Assembly (NCBI GenBank): GCA_014377625.1
Contig: JACMPG010000375.1
Location: forward strand, 1-58,862
Direction of reading: 5' to 3'
Source of the DNA: Spirosoma sp.
GTDB taxonomy: Bacteria > Bacteroidota > Bacteroidia > Cytophagales > Spirosomataceae
Length of the DNA stretch: 58,862 bases
The notes under the pieces were generated by a model that did no database searches, had not been told where the DNA came from, and saw only the letters and a program-made list of their open reading frames with translations. This document shows, in pieces, positions 19,801-27,100 of the stretch. The position numbers and the translations under genes are program-made. Positions within the stretch are counted from its first letter, which is position 1, and every line of letters begins with the position of its first letter.

Positions 19801-22247
19801 AGAATGCCAGCCTGTACAGCCTGCTGCTGGCGGGCCTGAACACCCTGCTCTACCGCTATACCAACCAAACCGACCTGATTGTAGGGTGCGCTGCGGCTGG
19901 CCGTGAGCAGGCCCCATGGCACGAGCAGGTGGGGCTGTACGTCAACACGCTGGCCCTGCGCAGTCAGTTCAGCGGAACCGACCGGTTCGACACTTTCCTG
20001 GCCAATGTACAGCAAACGGTAACCAACGGCTACGTTCATCAGGCGTTTGGCTTCGATGCGCTGGTGGAGTTGCTGGGATTATCCCGCGATGCCAGCCGCT
20101 CTCCGCTGTTCGACGTCATGTTCACGCTACAGGATACCGCCTGGGATGTCACAACCCAGCGGCACCAGCTCGCCGGTCTACAACTGACAAACGCCACCGA
20201 ACCCGCCACCACCCCGAAATACGACCTCGACATTACGGTGTCGGCTGCCCATCCCACCCGCACGGTGCGAGTCCGGTTCGATCAGGGCCTGTTTACAGCT
20301 AACCAGATCGAACAGCTACTGATGCACTATGAGATCATCCTGACAGCGGTACTGGCGAATCCCAATAGCCTGCTCAACCAGATCGATTATATGACCACGT
20401 CCGAACAACAGCAGATGCTGGCCTGGGGAAATGCGTGGGCGGAAGCCCCCTCGACCGAAACCATCACCTCGCTTTTTGCCCGGCAGGTGGCCAAATCGCC
20501 GGCTGCTACCGCCATTCAGGACGAAGCCAGTACCTGGACCTATGCCCAACTGGATGCCTGGTCGGACCGCGTAGCCGGGTATCTCGAACGGGAGTTTGCC
20601 GTGGAAACCGGCGAAAAAATCGGTTTACTCACGAGTCGGTCCGCCTGGGCTATTGTTGGTATGCTGGGTATTCTGAAAGCAGGTGGCGCGTATGTACCCA
20701 TCGACAGCACCCACCCGCACACCCGCATTTCGTACATGCTGGAAGACTCGGCGGTACGGCTGGTGCTGACCGACAACGCCCTCTGCACTACCGCAATGGA
20801 CGTGTTTATGGGTGAAGTAATTGATGTGCAGACGGTACCAGCTCTGGTTGCTGTTCCTTCCCTGCCCAACCGCGCTACCCCCGGTCAGTTAGCCTACATC
20901 ATGTACACCTCCGGCTCGACGGGACAGCCCAAGGGCGTTCTGATCGAACATCAGGGCGTGGTCCGTCTGGTTCACCAGCCTGACTACATCACCTTCAAGC
21001 CGACCGACCGGCTCCTGATGACCGGGGCCATGTCGTTCGACGCTACCACGTTTGAAATCTGGGGGATGCTCCTCAATGGTGGCCAGCTTTGTCTCGCTGC
21101 CCATGACACCTTACTCGACCCCACCTTACTGAAACAGGCACTGCAACGCTGGCGCATTTCGATGATGTGGATGACAGCAGCCTGGTTCGATCAGGTAGTC
21201 GATGCCGACCCCATGCTCTTTGCCGGGCTGGAATGGCTGCTGGTGGGTGGAGATACCCTGTCTCCTCCCCATATCGCCCTGGTAAAAAAGAATTTCCCGG
21301 CCATCAAACTCATCAACGGCTACGGCCCAACCGAAAACACCACATTCTCCCTTTGCCACCAAATCGACACAGTCGGCACGGGGTCGATCCCCATCGGCAA
21401 GCCTATTGCGCAGTCGAGTGTTTACATCCTCGATCCTCAGCTTCGGCTCGTACCCATTGGGGTTGAAGGCGAAATTTATCTCGGCGGGGCTGGACTGGCG
21501 ACGGGCTACCAGAATCAGCCGAAGCTCACCGCCGAGAAGTTTATCGCCAGTCCGTTTGCAGCGGGGCAGCGGCTGTACAAAACGGGAGACCTCGGCAAGT
21601 GGCTGCCCGACGGCACGGTCGCCTGCCTGGGCCGATCCGACAATCAGGTTAAAATTCGCGGCTACCGCATCGAAACGGGTGAAATCGAACATGCCCTGAT
21701 GGGGTACCCCAGCGTTCGGCAGGCGGTGGTGCTGGTTGAGTCTGCCTCGGCTGATAAGCGGCTGGTTGCTTACTACGTCAGCGAATCCCAACTGGACGAC
21801 AACGACCTACGCCCGGCCCTGCAACGGGTATTGCCGGCACACGCCATTCCGGACCGGTTTATCTGGCTGGACCGGATGCCGCTTACGCCGAATGGCAAAA
21901 CCGACCGCGATGCCCTGCGGCAGATAAACACCGAACAGACCTCATTGGCCCCGCTCGAATTGGCACCTGCTACGGCCCTCGAACAAACGCTGATGGGCAT
22001 CTGGCAGGAGGTACTGTCGCGTCAGCAGATCACTCCCGACGACAATTTCTTTGACATAGGAGGACACTCGCTGCGGGCTACCAAACTGGTTACGCAACTC
22101 CGCAAACAACTGGGTATCAGCGTACCCGTTTCTAAAATCTTTCAGCACCCAACGGTACGCAGCCTGTCCCGTGAAATTAGCCCGATCATGCCGCCGATGG
22201 CCCTGCCGGATCAGGCCAGCCAGCTCATGGAGGAAATAATACTATGA
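10830..22247 (+). CDS. FAAL-initiated three-module NRPS
   Basis: A 3805-residue lipopeptide initiation synthetase. A fatty acyl-AMP ligase (1-580; FSSGSTGTPKG near 180, SWMPLTHDMGL) precedes an ACP (serine S620 in ELGITSLQ). Then come C1 (HHSIADG, H806/H807), A1, T1 (S1650), C2 (H1836/H1837, with D1842 where glycine is usual), A2, T2 (S2692), C3 (HHLICDG, H2881/H2882), A3 and T3 (S3747). My ten-residue codes are A1 DTESIGTVCK (close to a known Lys code), A2 DLFNNALTYK (Ala) and A3 DAFWLGGTFK (Val). It should start the chain as acyl-Lys-Ala-Val. No E or TE domain is present. The protein ends SQLMEEIIL, an acidic tail suited to the TubC docking domain of the next protein. Its TGA overlaps the next start by 4 bases, so the two are translationally coupled. 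Confidence 0.95.
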   Translation: MVSIKKTVPTGGVDTLNAALSALQIHTDRGIFVIRSSKEEEFLPYADLYASACYTLTNLRNHGVRSGDELMIQVDDSKEFLVLFWACLLGGIIAVPLSTGVQEQQKSKVLNVTATLLNPYWVGSDESLERIQKIPQADDVSARKLAAYIQERSIRLADVFNQNALTEPVAVAADQTAYIQFSSGSTGTPKGVVLTHGNLIANTNSIIERTGIGPDDSMLSWMPLTHDMGLICFHLSGLVAGVNQHIMPTALFIRTPLLWLEKASEHRVNYLYSPNFGLQYVLSAFEGCTPNWNLSAVKCIYNGAEPISAALCQRFMETMQPYSMGMDVMFPGYGLAEASVAVTLPNPGELVVSHVVSRRSLQIGNPVSLLPDASDADALTLVEVGFPIPRTEVRIADDADMVLPDGSVGHIQIRGENVTGGYYNNPEATQKAFTTDGWLRTGDLGYSQQGRLTVTGRLKELIIVNGQNYYPHDLERVAQKVPGIELGKVVATSYWNAQLNKEDVLLFVLFKKQPEQFVPLAKALRTILLQEVGIGVDKVLPCRRIAKTTSGKIQRFQFIDGYQQGEFDAAWQVIDAKLEADTRAELAHLSFADQVQTCWQDIMGNPFAETGSVYELGITSLQITRFIARLNQAAGTQFTVRDVFQCDTLGDLIQLYTNRRNNPSVTILPAAPAPDYPVTDAQRRLWFTDQFAAGTSAYNIAIGYTFDGVVDETALNTAFQQVIARHEILRTAFNDVAGVVRQRVLTPDTIAFNLITLDAADLTEKQVDVYIQTEANYRFDLRRGGLFRAILIRQPQQVYTLLLVIHHSIADGWSVGLLMQEITSLYRRVLASELLEQPAPAIQYKDYAVWLANQPYPTESLDFWKHQLEPAHPVLDFPTYGTRTPIRSKKGGTVTHLFGANSVLAVHELARQHQATAFMVLLAMVKATLYRYTGQTDMVVGTDVANRQLDQLADQPGYFLNTLCVRTAFTVNTTLSDLITDVKQRLLAGLAHQDVSFETLLDQLDVPKDRSRSPLFDVLVVFQNFEPVPFAPNADIRPTGYLNPTIDETIVDLHLELTERLGELSLQLRYNRDLYQPGQMQQLCRHLEETIVQCGQNASQSLWQYALTTGDATTRTTLPVANTGNLTLLPAMSESMETYRHLVAVRDETTTWTYGQVWNKANAIAHELLQHGLKPEEGVGILMPRSTGAIAALLGVMKAGGVYVPLDADYPADRLRYIAADAGLRVIVVPEIGLGTSHGLADYPELVVTSGWSSTQCGEVNVTRQGHDLAYILYTSGTTGMPKGVEITHASLADYVQTFTDYFQIEANDIVVQQSSLSFDTSVEEIFPVLLRGGSISVVRGGGKDIAGLIRAIDTGATVLSTTPMVMNELNQEAPKLAGHLRLLISGGDVLRYEQVSELVHRCRVVNTYGPTESTVCVCYEEVKTGEPTILIGHPISGRTIAIVGTDGQQQPVGVFGELWIGGTGLARGYRNNPELTQQQFVNGPQGRFYRSGDWARLRPDGRLEFAGRRDNQLKIRGYRVELDEVEQVIGRCLGVDSVAVLVREDNGVKRLIAFYAGDRTETNLRVAIADTLPHYMVPALLMRLDTLPRTVNGKVDKAALQQIAITPAPACDVREQTTLERTIADVWTEILGRPSIQLTDNFFELGGHSIKGVRAMQRLAQRLNLTIDLSDLFQYPTLEGFAACLARKSRETYAAIRPVPAQESYPVSSAQRSMWLLQQMNPESPAYSIAFAVDLTGTLNPLAFERAWQQVVDRHESLRTIIRDETDGIRQVILDPEQAGFIVQWTTLTNPTEADIQDHLQALAAIPFDLSTAPLLRINVLRVADNRQILSVVMHHIIGDDWSAGVLLREVFKQYSQLIDGQSTVVDPLAIQYTDYSAWQQQQLATDRMQTHRQFWQAQLADELPVLQLPTDGDRPATKGYAGNSASLTVGADLITAIQQLAQANGLSEYMVWMGALNLLLMHYTGQRDLIVGCPVAGREHIDLENQIGCYVNTLPLRIQPQETWSVREFLAYVRQTTLAAFEHQTYPFADLVQELALNRDLSRSPLFDVLLTLQNATDTTEQPAVRNLTITPYPTTIQSCKFDWDIDIRPLSNERRITVAFDKDLYSCARMERMLGHLVTIVQTICRDTNQPIAALDYLSIAEKQQVLSWSEDNLHPWTGQQTIVDIVQNAVDTYTDRMAIEDNTNRWTYRELWDWSNRLANQLAGLSIQPEDRVGICLPRSVWTAAAVLGILKAGGAYVPMDMSYPTDRLNYMVKDAGIRIVLVPEAGTLARLGISSVQEVVVKPQLLGKFPSSEPVVSPTSGQLAYVLYTSGSTGTPKGVQIEHRNTVAFLMWCRAEFARADFDLALAVTSLNFDLSVFEFLYPLVVGKTIRVLESGLSLPDYLPKASSTKLLVNTVPSVVEMLLRTNVDLGNISVLNMAGEPIGSYVRQRLNYEHMQVRNLYGPTEDTTYSTCFRLTSPDAAGKIGKPKYYSQAYVLGAGNQLQPIGVAGEICLSGAGMARGYHNRPELTASRFIPHPLRPGDRLYRTGDWGYWGHDGQLVCTGRIDNQVKLRGYRVELSEIEKKIEACGAELAIAVIMGEGMEQRLVAFYQATDLSVDDLTTQLRAFLPAWMVPQQLISITAFPQNLNGKIDRRQLLTMIPAMEATPEDAGTWSPAELRMKPLWEAELGVTDINRTDNFFQLGGHSLKATQLLARIRREWQQNVPLKAIFLYPTIARLSQEIEQFEPSANLILPAQRPADGRYPLSSAQERVWLAHQVEGTGRSYHMPFSATLTGVLNAPAFQEAWATLIARHDILRTVFVASDPDVYQQVLDPAQTGFICQIHDRQLARNPALTVADELQAIVDKPFDLETGPLLRVSVWQTGVTTYQLGVVFHHLICDGWSLGVIIREFFDSYNACCQGLTPDCTPLTIQYSDYTTWEQQYQQTVGWRDSRQYWLQQLSGSLPVLALPATGPRRLARRAKAGDVQRTLSPTLTKQLEALARQQNASLYSLLLAGLNTLLYRYTNQTDLIVGCAAAGREQAPWHEQVGLYVNTLALRSQFSGTDRFDTFLANVQQTVTNGYVHQAFGFDALVELLGLSRDASRSPLFDVMFTLQDTAWDVTTQRHQLAGLQLTNATEPATTPKYDLDITVSAAHPTRTVRVRFDQGLFTANQIEQLLMHYEIILTAVLANPNSLLNQIDYMTTSEQQQMLAWGNAWAEAPSTETITSLFARQVAKSPAATAIQDEASTWTYAQLDAWSDRVAGYLEREFAVETGEKIGLLTSRSAWAIVGMLGILKAGGAYVPIDSTHPHTRISYMLEDSAVRLVLTDNALCTTAMDVFMGEVIDVQTVPALVAVPSLPNRATPGQLAYIMYTSGSTGQPKGVLIEHQGVVRLVHQPDYITFKPTDRLLMTGAMSFDATTFEIWGMLLNGGQLCLAAHDTLLDPTLLKQALQRWRISMMWMTAAWFDQVVDADPMLFAGLEWLLVGGDTLSPPHIALVKKNFPAIKLINGYGPTENTTFSLCHQIDTVGTGSIPIGKPIAQSSVYILDPQLRLVPIGVEGEIYLGGAGLATGYQNQPKLTAEKFIASPFAAGQRLYKTGDLGKWLPDGTVACLGRSDNQVKIRGYRIETGEIEHALMGYPSVRQAVVLVESASADKRLVAYYVSESQLDDNDLRPALQRVLPAHAIPDRFIWLDRMPLTPNGKTDRDALRQINTEQTSLAPLELAPATALEQTLMGIWQEVLSRQQITPDDNFFDIGGHSLRATKLVTQLRKQLGISVPVSKIFQHPTVRSLSREISPIMPPMALPDQASQLMEEIIL

Positions 22248-24166
22248 AAGCAACCGAACTTCTCCAACAGCTTCGCACCCTGCACATCGAGGTGGCTGTA
22301 GTCGATGATAACCTCAAGATCAATGGCCGGAAAGAAGCCCTGACGGCCGATCTGTTGCAGGAAATTCGCCAGAATAAGGCAGCACTCATCGCGTGTCTGA
22401 CCAGCGAACGCATCCGGTTCAGTACGATTCCGAAAGCGACGCCAAAAGCCCGCTATGAGGTATCGTCAGCCCAGAAACGAATCTGGCTGACCCACCAGAT
22501 CAGTGGCTCCGGCCAGGCATATCACATGCCATTCGCGTGTCGGATCAGCGGTCCGCTGAATGAAATGGCCTTTGGGCAGGCCTGGTACGATTTAGCCCTG
22601 CGACATGAAAGCCTGCGGACCGTTTTTCGGGCGCTGGATGGGATTCCGTATCAGGTGATTAACCCGGAGCCTGGTGCGGTGTATAAGCAGGAAGACATCC
22701 GGCATCTGGCCGAACCGGAAACGTACATCAATGCGGCAATGCCCGCGGTTATCGACGCCGAATTCAGTCTGGAAGATGGCCCGCTGTGGCGCGTGAACAC
22801 GTGGCGTGTGGCCGATCAGGAGCACATAGTATCGCTGGTGATGCATCATATCATTGCCGATGGCTGGTCGATGGAAGTCCTGATGCGGGATCTGTTTGGC
22901 CGGTACAACGCGCTGTTGGAGACCACACCGGCCCCCATTGATCCGTTGCCCATTCAGTACTGTGATTTTGTGGAATGGGAAACGACCGTGCGGGAAACAG
23001 CCTACTGGGCCGATGCCCGTGCGTACTGGCTCAACCAGATGGCGGGTGACATCGCCCCGGTCGATCTGCGGCCTGACTTCAGCCGACCCGCTACCCGGAC
23101 GTCAGAAGGCGCTACCATCCGGCACGTCCTGGGCAAAACGGATATCGATACCCTGCGTGCCTTTGCCCGGCAGCAGGACGTAAGCCTATATGTGGTATTG
23201 CTAACTACCCTGAATGCCCTGCTGTATCGCTATGCCAACACGCCCGATGTGATCATCGGCTGCCCGTCGGCTGGCCGGACACACTGGCAACTGGACGATC
23301 AAATAGGCCTGTACGTCAATACATTACCTATTCGAAATCGCATAAACCGGCAGGACTCCTTCGCCGATTTACTGCAACGGGTCAAGGAAACTGTTGTGGA
23401 GGGCTACGAGCAACAGGCCTATGGGTTGGATGACCTCGTCGACGAGCTGAAACTATCCCGCCGTTCGGGCCGGGGTTCGCTGTTCGACATAGCCTTTACC
23501 ATGCAGAACGAAGAACTGATCGAGCAACTCAATAGCTGCCTGTCCCCCCAGACAGCCCTGACCGTTCGGGACTATCCGTTTGCCTACCACCCCTGCAAAT
23601 TTGACTGGCTGGTGGATGTGCAGGAAGCCCGCGAGACCCTGACTATCGACTTCACCTACGACCCCGGCCTGTTTGAGGCCGGGCGCATGGAACGACTCAT
23701 GGGTCATTTCAGCCATCTGCTCGACCACGGTCGCCGACAACCCAACAAGCCCATGAGCCGACTACCCATTTTTTCGGGTACCGTTCCGCCCGACCTGATT
23801 TTTGTACTGCCCCGACCAGTAACGGCATTGGACAGCCTGGCAGAAACCATCGATAAAACCGAAGCATCAGCAGTCGATCCGTTTCGGGTTGGCAGGATTT
23901 CGGGGGAGCGTATGGACTTCGAAAAACGACTGCTGGCGATCTGGCAAAAGATCCTGATGCGGCAGACAGTCCGGTTTACCGACGACTTTTTTCAGGTGGG
24001 GGGCAACTCCCTCAAAATGGTCGTGCTATTCAGCGAACTACAGAAGGAATTTCCACAGAACGGTCTGGTATTGGCCGATCTGTTCAAATTCAATACCATC
24101 CAGAGTCTGAGTAATCATTTATTCCCTGTCTCCCAACCCGTCGAAATAGCAGCTTTCGATGTCTGA
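22244..24166 (+). CDS. NRPS C-T protein with docking domain and no adenylation domain
   Basis: A 640-residue partial module. Residues 1-55 are a TubC-type beta-hairpin docking domain (begins MKATELLQQLRTLHIEVAV). A condensation domain follows (about 68-510) with an intact HHIIADG (H201, H202, D206). After a short linker (about 530-565) comes a carrier domain with the phosphopantetheine serine S589 in VGGNSLKM. There is no space for an A domain (about 500 residues would be needed), and no frameshift or leftover A motif was seen. The carrier must be charged in trans, or the module may pass the chain on without adding a residue. It starts inside the stop of the upstream gene and is followed after 29 bases by a KS-containing protein. 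Confidence 0.92.
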   Translation: MKATELLQQLRTLHIEVAVVDDNLKINGRKEALTADLLQEIRQNKAALIACLTSERIRFSTIPKATPKARYEVSSAQKRIWLTHQISGSGQAYHMPFACRISGPLNEMAFGQAWYDLALRHESLRTVFRALDGIPYQVINPEPGAVYKQEDIRHLAEPETYINAAMPAVIDAEFSLEDGPLWRVNTWRVADQEHIVSLVMHHIIADGWSMEVLMRDLFGRYNALLETTPAPIDPLPIQYCDFVEWETTVRETAYWADARAYWLNQMAGDIAPVDLRPDFSRPATRTSEGATIRHVLGKTDIDTLRAFARQQDVSLYVVLLTTLNALLYRYANTPDVIIGCPSAGRTHWQLDDQIGLYVNTLPIRNRINRQDSFADLLQRVKETVVEGYEQQAYGLDDLVDELKLSRRSGRGSLFDIAFTMQNEELIEQLNSCLSPQTALTVRDYPFAYHPCKFDWLVDVQEARETLTIDFTYDPGLFEAGRMERLMGHFSHLLDHGRRQPNKPMSRLPIFSGTVPPDLIFVLPRPVTALDSLAETIDKTEASAVDPFRVGRISGERMDFEKRLLAIWQKILMRQTVRFTDDFFQVGGNSLKMVVLFSELQKEFPQNGLVLADLFKFNTIQSLSNHLFPVSQPVEIAAFDV

Positions 24167-24195
24167 CCAACCAGCCCGAAAAATCATACAACACC

Positions 24196-27100
24196 ATGAA
24201 AACAAACCAGCATAAAGTGGCCATTATTGGCATGAGTGGCTATTTCCCGGAGGCAACGGACCTGAACCATTTCGGTCAAAATCTGAGTGCCGGGCGCGAC
24301 AGTGTCCGGGCTGTGCCTGACAACCGCCTGACCGACTCGCGGTTGCCTACGGGAGAAAATAAATACCAGCTAACGGGCGCGCTGAAGGAGGTTGCTCAGT
24401 TCGACCATGCCTTCTTTGGGCTGTCGAAACAGGATGCGAACTGCATGGACCCTATGCACCGGATCGGGCTGGAACTAGCCTGTCAGGCCATTGAACGGGC
24501 TGGGTACGGTCTGGCGACCATGAGCGGCTCCAATACGGGCGTTTTTCTGGGAGCCAAACCCCAGGCTGACTATTACACCTTAGTCAATGATATTAATAAT
24601 CCGGCGGTTCAGACCGGCAACCTGCCCGCGTTGTTTGCCGGTCGGATTGCCTTTTCTCTGAACCTATCCGGCCCAGCCTACATGATCGACACGGCCTGTT
24701 CGTCTGCCCTGGCGGCTGTGCACGAAGCCTGCCAGAAACTGATTTATGGCGAAATCGACTACGCCTTGGCCGGAGCCATCAGCGTAATGACGGGTTTCTT
24801 TGAACGCCAAAAAAGCGACGCGCTGGGTATTATGTCGCCGGACGGAAAGGCACGGACATTCGATGCCGGAGCCAACGGCACCAGTATCGGCGAAGGCGGG
24901 GGCATGGTACTGCTAAAACGCTATGACCAGGCGGTGGCCGACCAGGACCCGATTCTGGCCGTTATTCTGGGGAGTGCCGCCAACCAAGACGGTGCCCGCT
25001 CCAATGGGCTAACGGCCCCCAGCCCGGCTGCCCAGACCGAAGTCATCACCAAAGCCTGGAAACGGGCGGCTGTCGATCCGGCCACCATCACCTACATCGA
25101 AGCCCACGGTACCGGCACCAAACTGGGTGATCCCATCGAGATGAAAGGGATTATAGACGCCTTCAAAACGGCAACGGACAAACGAAATTTCTGCGCTGTC
25201 AGTAGCGTAAAGACCAATATCGGCCACCTCGACAATGCCGCTGGTATCGCCGGTTTGCTGAAAGCGGTGCTGTCGTTGCAGGCGAAAGAACTGTTTCCTT
25301 CACTGCACTTCACCCAGCTTAACCCCTTTATCGATCTGACCGATTCTGCCGTTTACGTCAATGCCAAACTGGCCGACTGGTGTCCCGAAGCCGACGTGCC
25401 GCGCCGGTGTGGTGTGAGTTCGTTTGGGCTGAGTGGCACCAACGTCCACATCGTGCTGGAAGAAGGTAACACACCAGTGGCCGACACGCCGTCGGACAAG
25501 CTACCCGTCCGGTTGAAGCTATCGGCCAAATCGCCGGAGGCACTCGGTGCATACGCGCAGCGCATTCGGGAAAGTCTGCTGGCCAACGACTGCGACTGGC
25601 AAAATGTGGTCTATACCCTCAACACAGGGCGGAGTGATTATGCCTACCGGGCCGCCATTACGGCTACGGACAAAAATGACCTGCTCAACCAACTGGCCGA
25701 CCTGGCTGGACTGGCTATAAAACCGGTTGATAATACCCCGGCAGTGGTTGTGCTGTTGCTGGCCGATGACGCCGTATCGACGGCTAATGTGGCCCAATGG
25801 CTCACCAGCGAGCCGCTGTTTCAGACTATTTATGAGTCGGTGCGGGCTGAAGTCACACCGGGTATGATGAAACCATTCGTTGAAAAAATACTTCAACAGG
25901 TGGCAATAGTCCGTTTTCTGGAAAAAATAGGCGTCAACGCTACCGTCATGATTACTAACGGAATCGGAAAACTGGTACGTGAAATCGTTAGCGGCAAACA
26001 GACCATTCCGCAGGTGGTGGCGCAATTAGATATGAATGGACTGCCGGTAGGGGAAGATGCCGACCCGGAAAAACTTCAACAGGCCATTCAGACGCTATCG
26101 GCCAAATATCCGAATCTGGTATTTATCGAACCGGGCTACGGTAGTCGTTTAGCATCGTGTCTGCGCAGCGTGGCTACATCGGCTACCGTCATTTCGCTGG
26201 CCGATTCGGCCACGGCCAGTCCGCTACGGGTGACGGCCCTTTATAACGCGGGCCTGCCAATTGCCTGGAAAACTCTTTACGAATCCCAAGGATATAGCCG
26301 CACGGATGCCCCAACCTATCCATTCGAGCGGGTCAGGTGCTGGCCTTTCGAGGCCGTTACCGTGGCAGACTCAGTAACCGATACCCCGAAAAGTCTGCCA
26401 ACTGAACCGACTGCACAGCCCCCGGTAGCACCCGTACAACAGCCAATTTCAGACGATATGCCGGTAATGGATCGGATACGTGCCGTTTTCCGCGATATTC
26501 TAAAAGCAACCGCTGTGGATGCCGACGATGACTTTTTTGAAATCGGCGGACACTCCATCAACGGGGCGCAGGTTGCCAACCGACTGGCCGACCTCTTCGA
26601 TCTTGACATTTCGCTCGACACTATTTTTGAGTATGGAACCGTCCGCCAACTGGCCGGTTATATCGAGCCGCTGCTTGCCCCAACGGGTACCCCGAAAGAT
26701 ACGCCAGGCGGCATCGTGGTTATTCCGACCCAGGCCGATTATCCACTCTCTCAGATGCAGCAGCGCATCTGGTTCCTCAGCCAGTTCAGCGATGCCCATC
26801 TGGCTTACAACATGGTACTGGCCGCCCAGATCGAAGGCGTGTTGAATCCCGTTTGGGTTGAGCAGGCACTCAACGCGGTCTACAACCGCCACGACTCCCT
26901 CCGTACCACCTTCTACAGCCATCCCGACGGTCCCCGGCAGGTAATTAACCCACCAGATACGACTAAACCGGGCTGGTCATGCCGCGATGCGTCCGACGTC
27001 ACAACTGCGGAACGCAACGAATGGGTAGCCGATGAACACCGCCAACCCTTCGACCTGGTCAATGGACCCCTGCTGCGGGCTAAAATCATGATGCTGCCCA

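Noticed and set aside
26343-26560. Ketoreductase in the PKS modules
   Set aside because: Between the post-AT linker and the ACP there are only about 50-70 residues in both PKS proteins, far too few for a KR domain.
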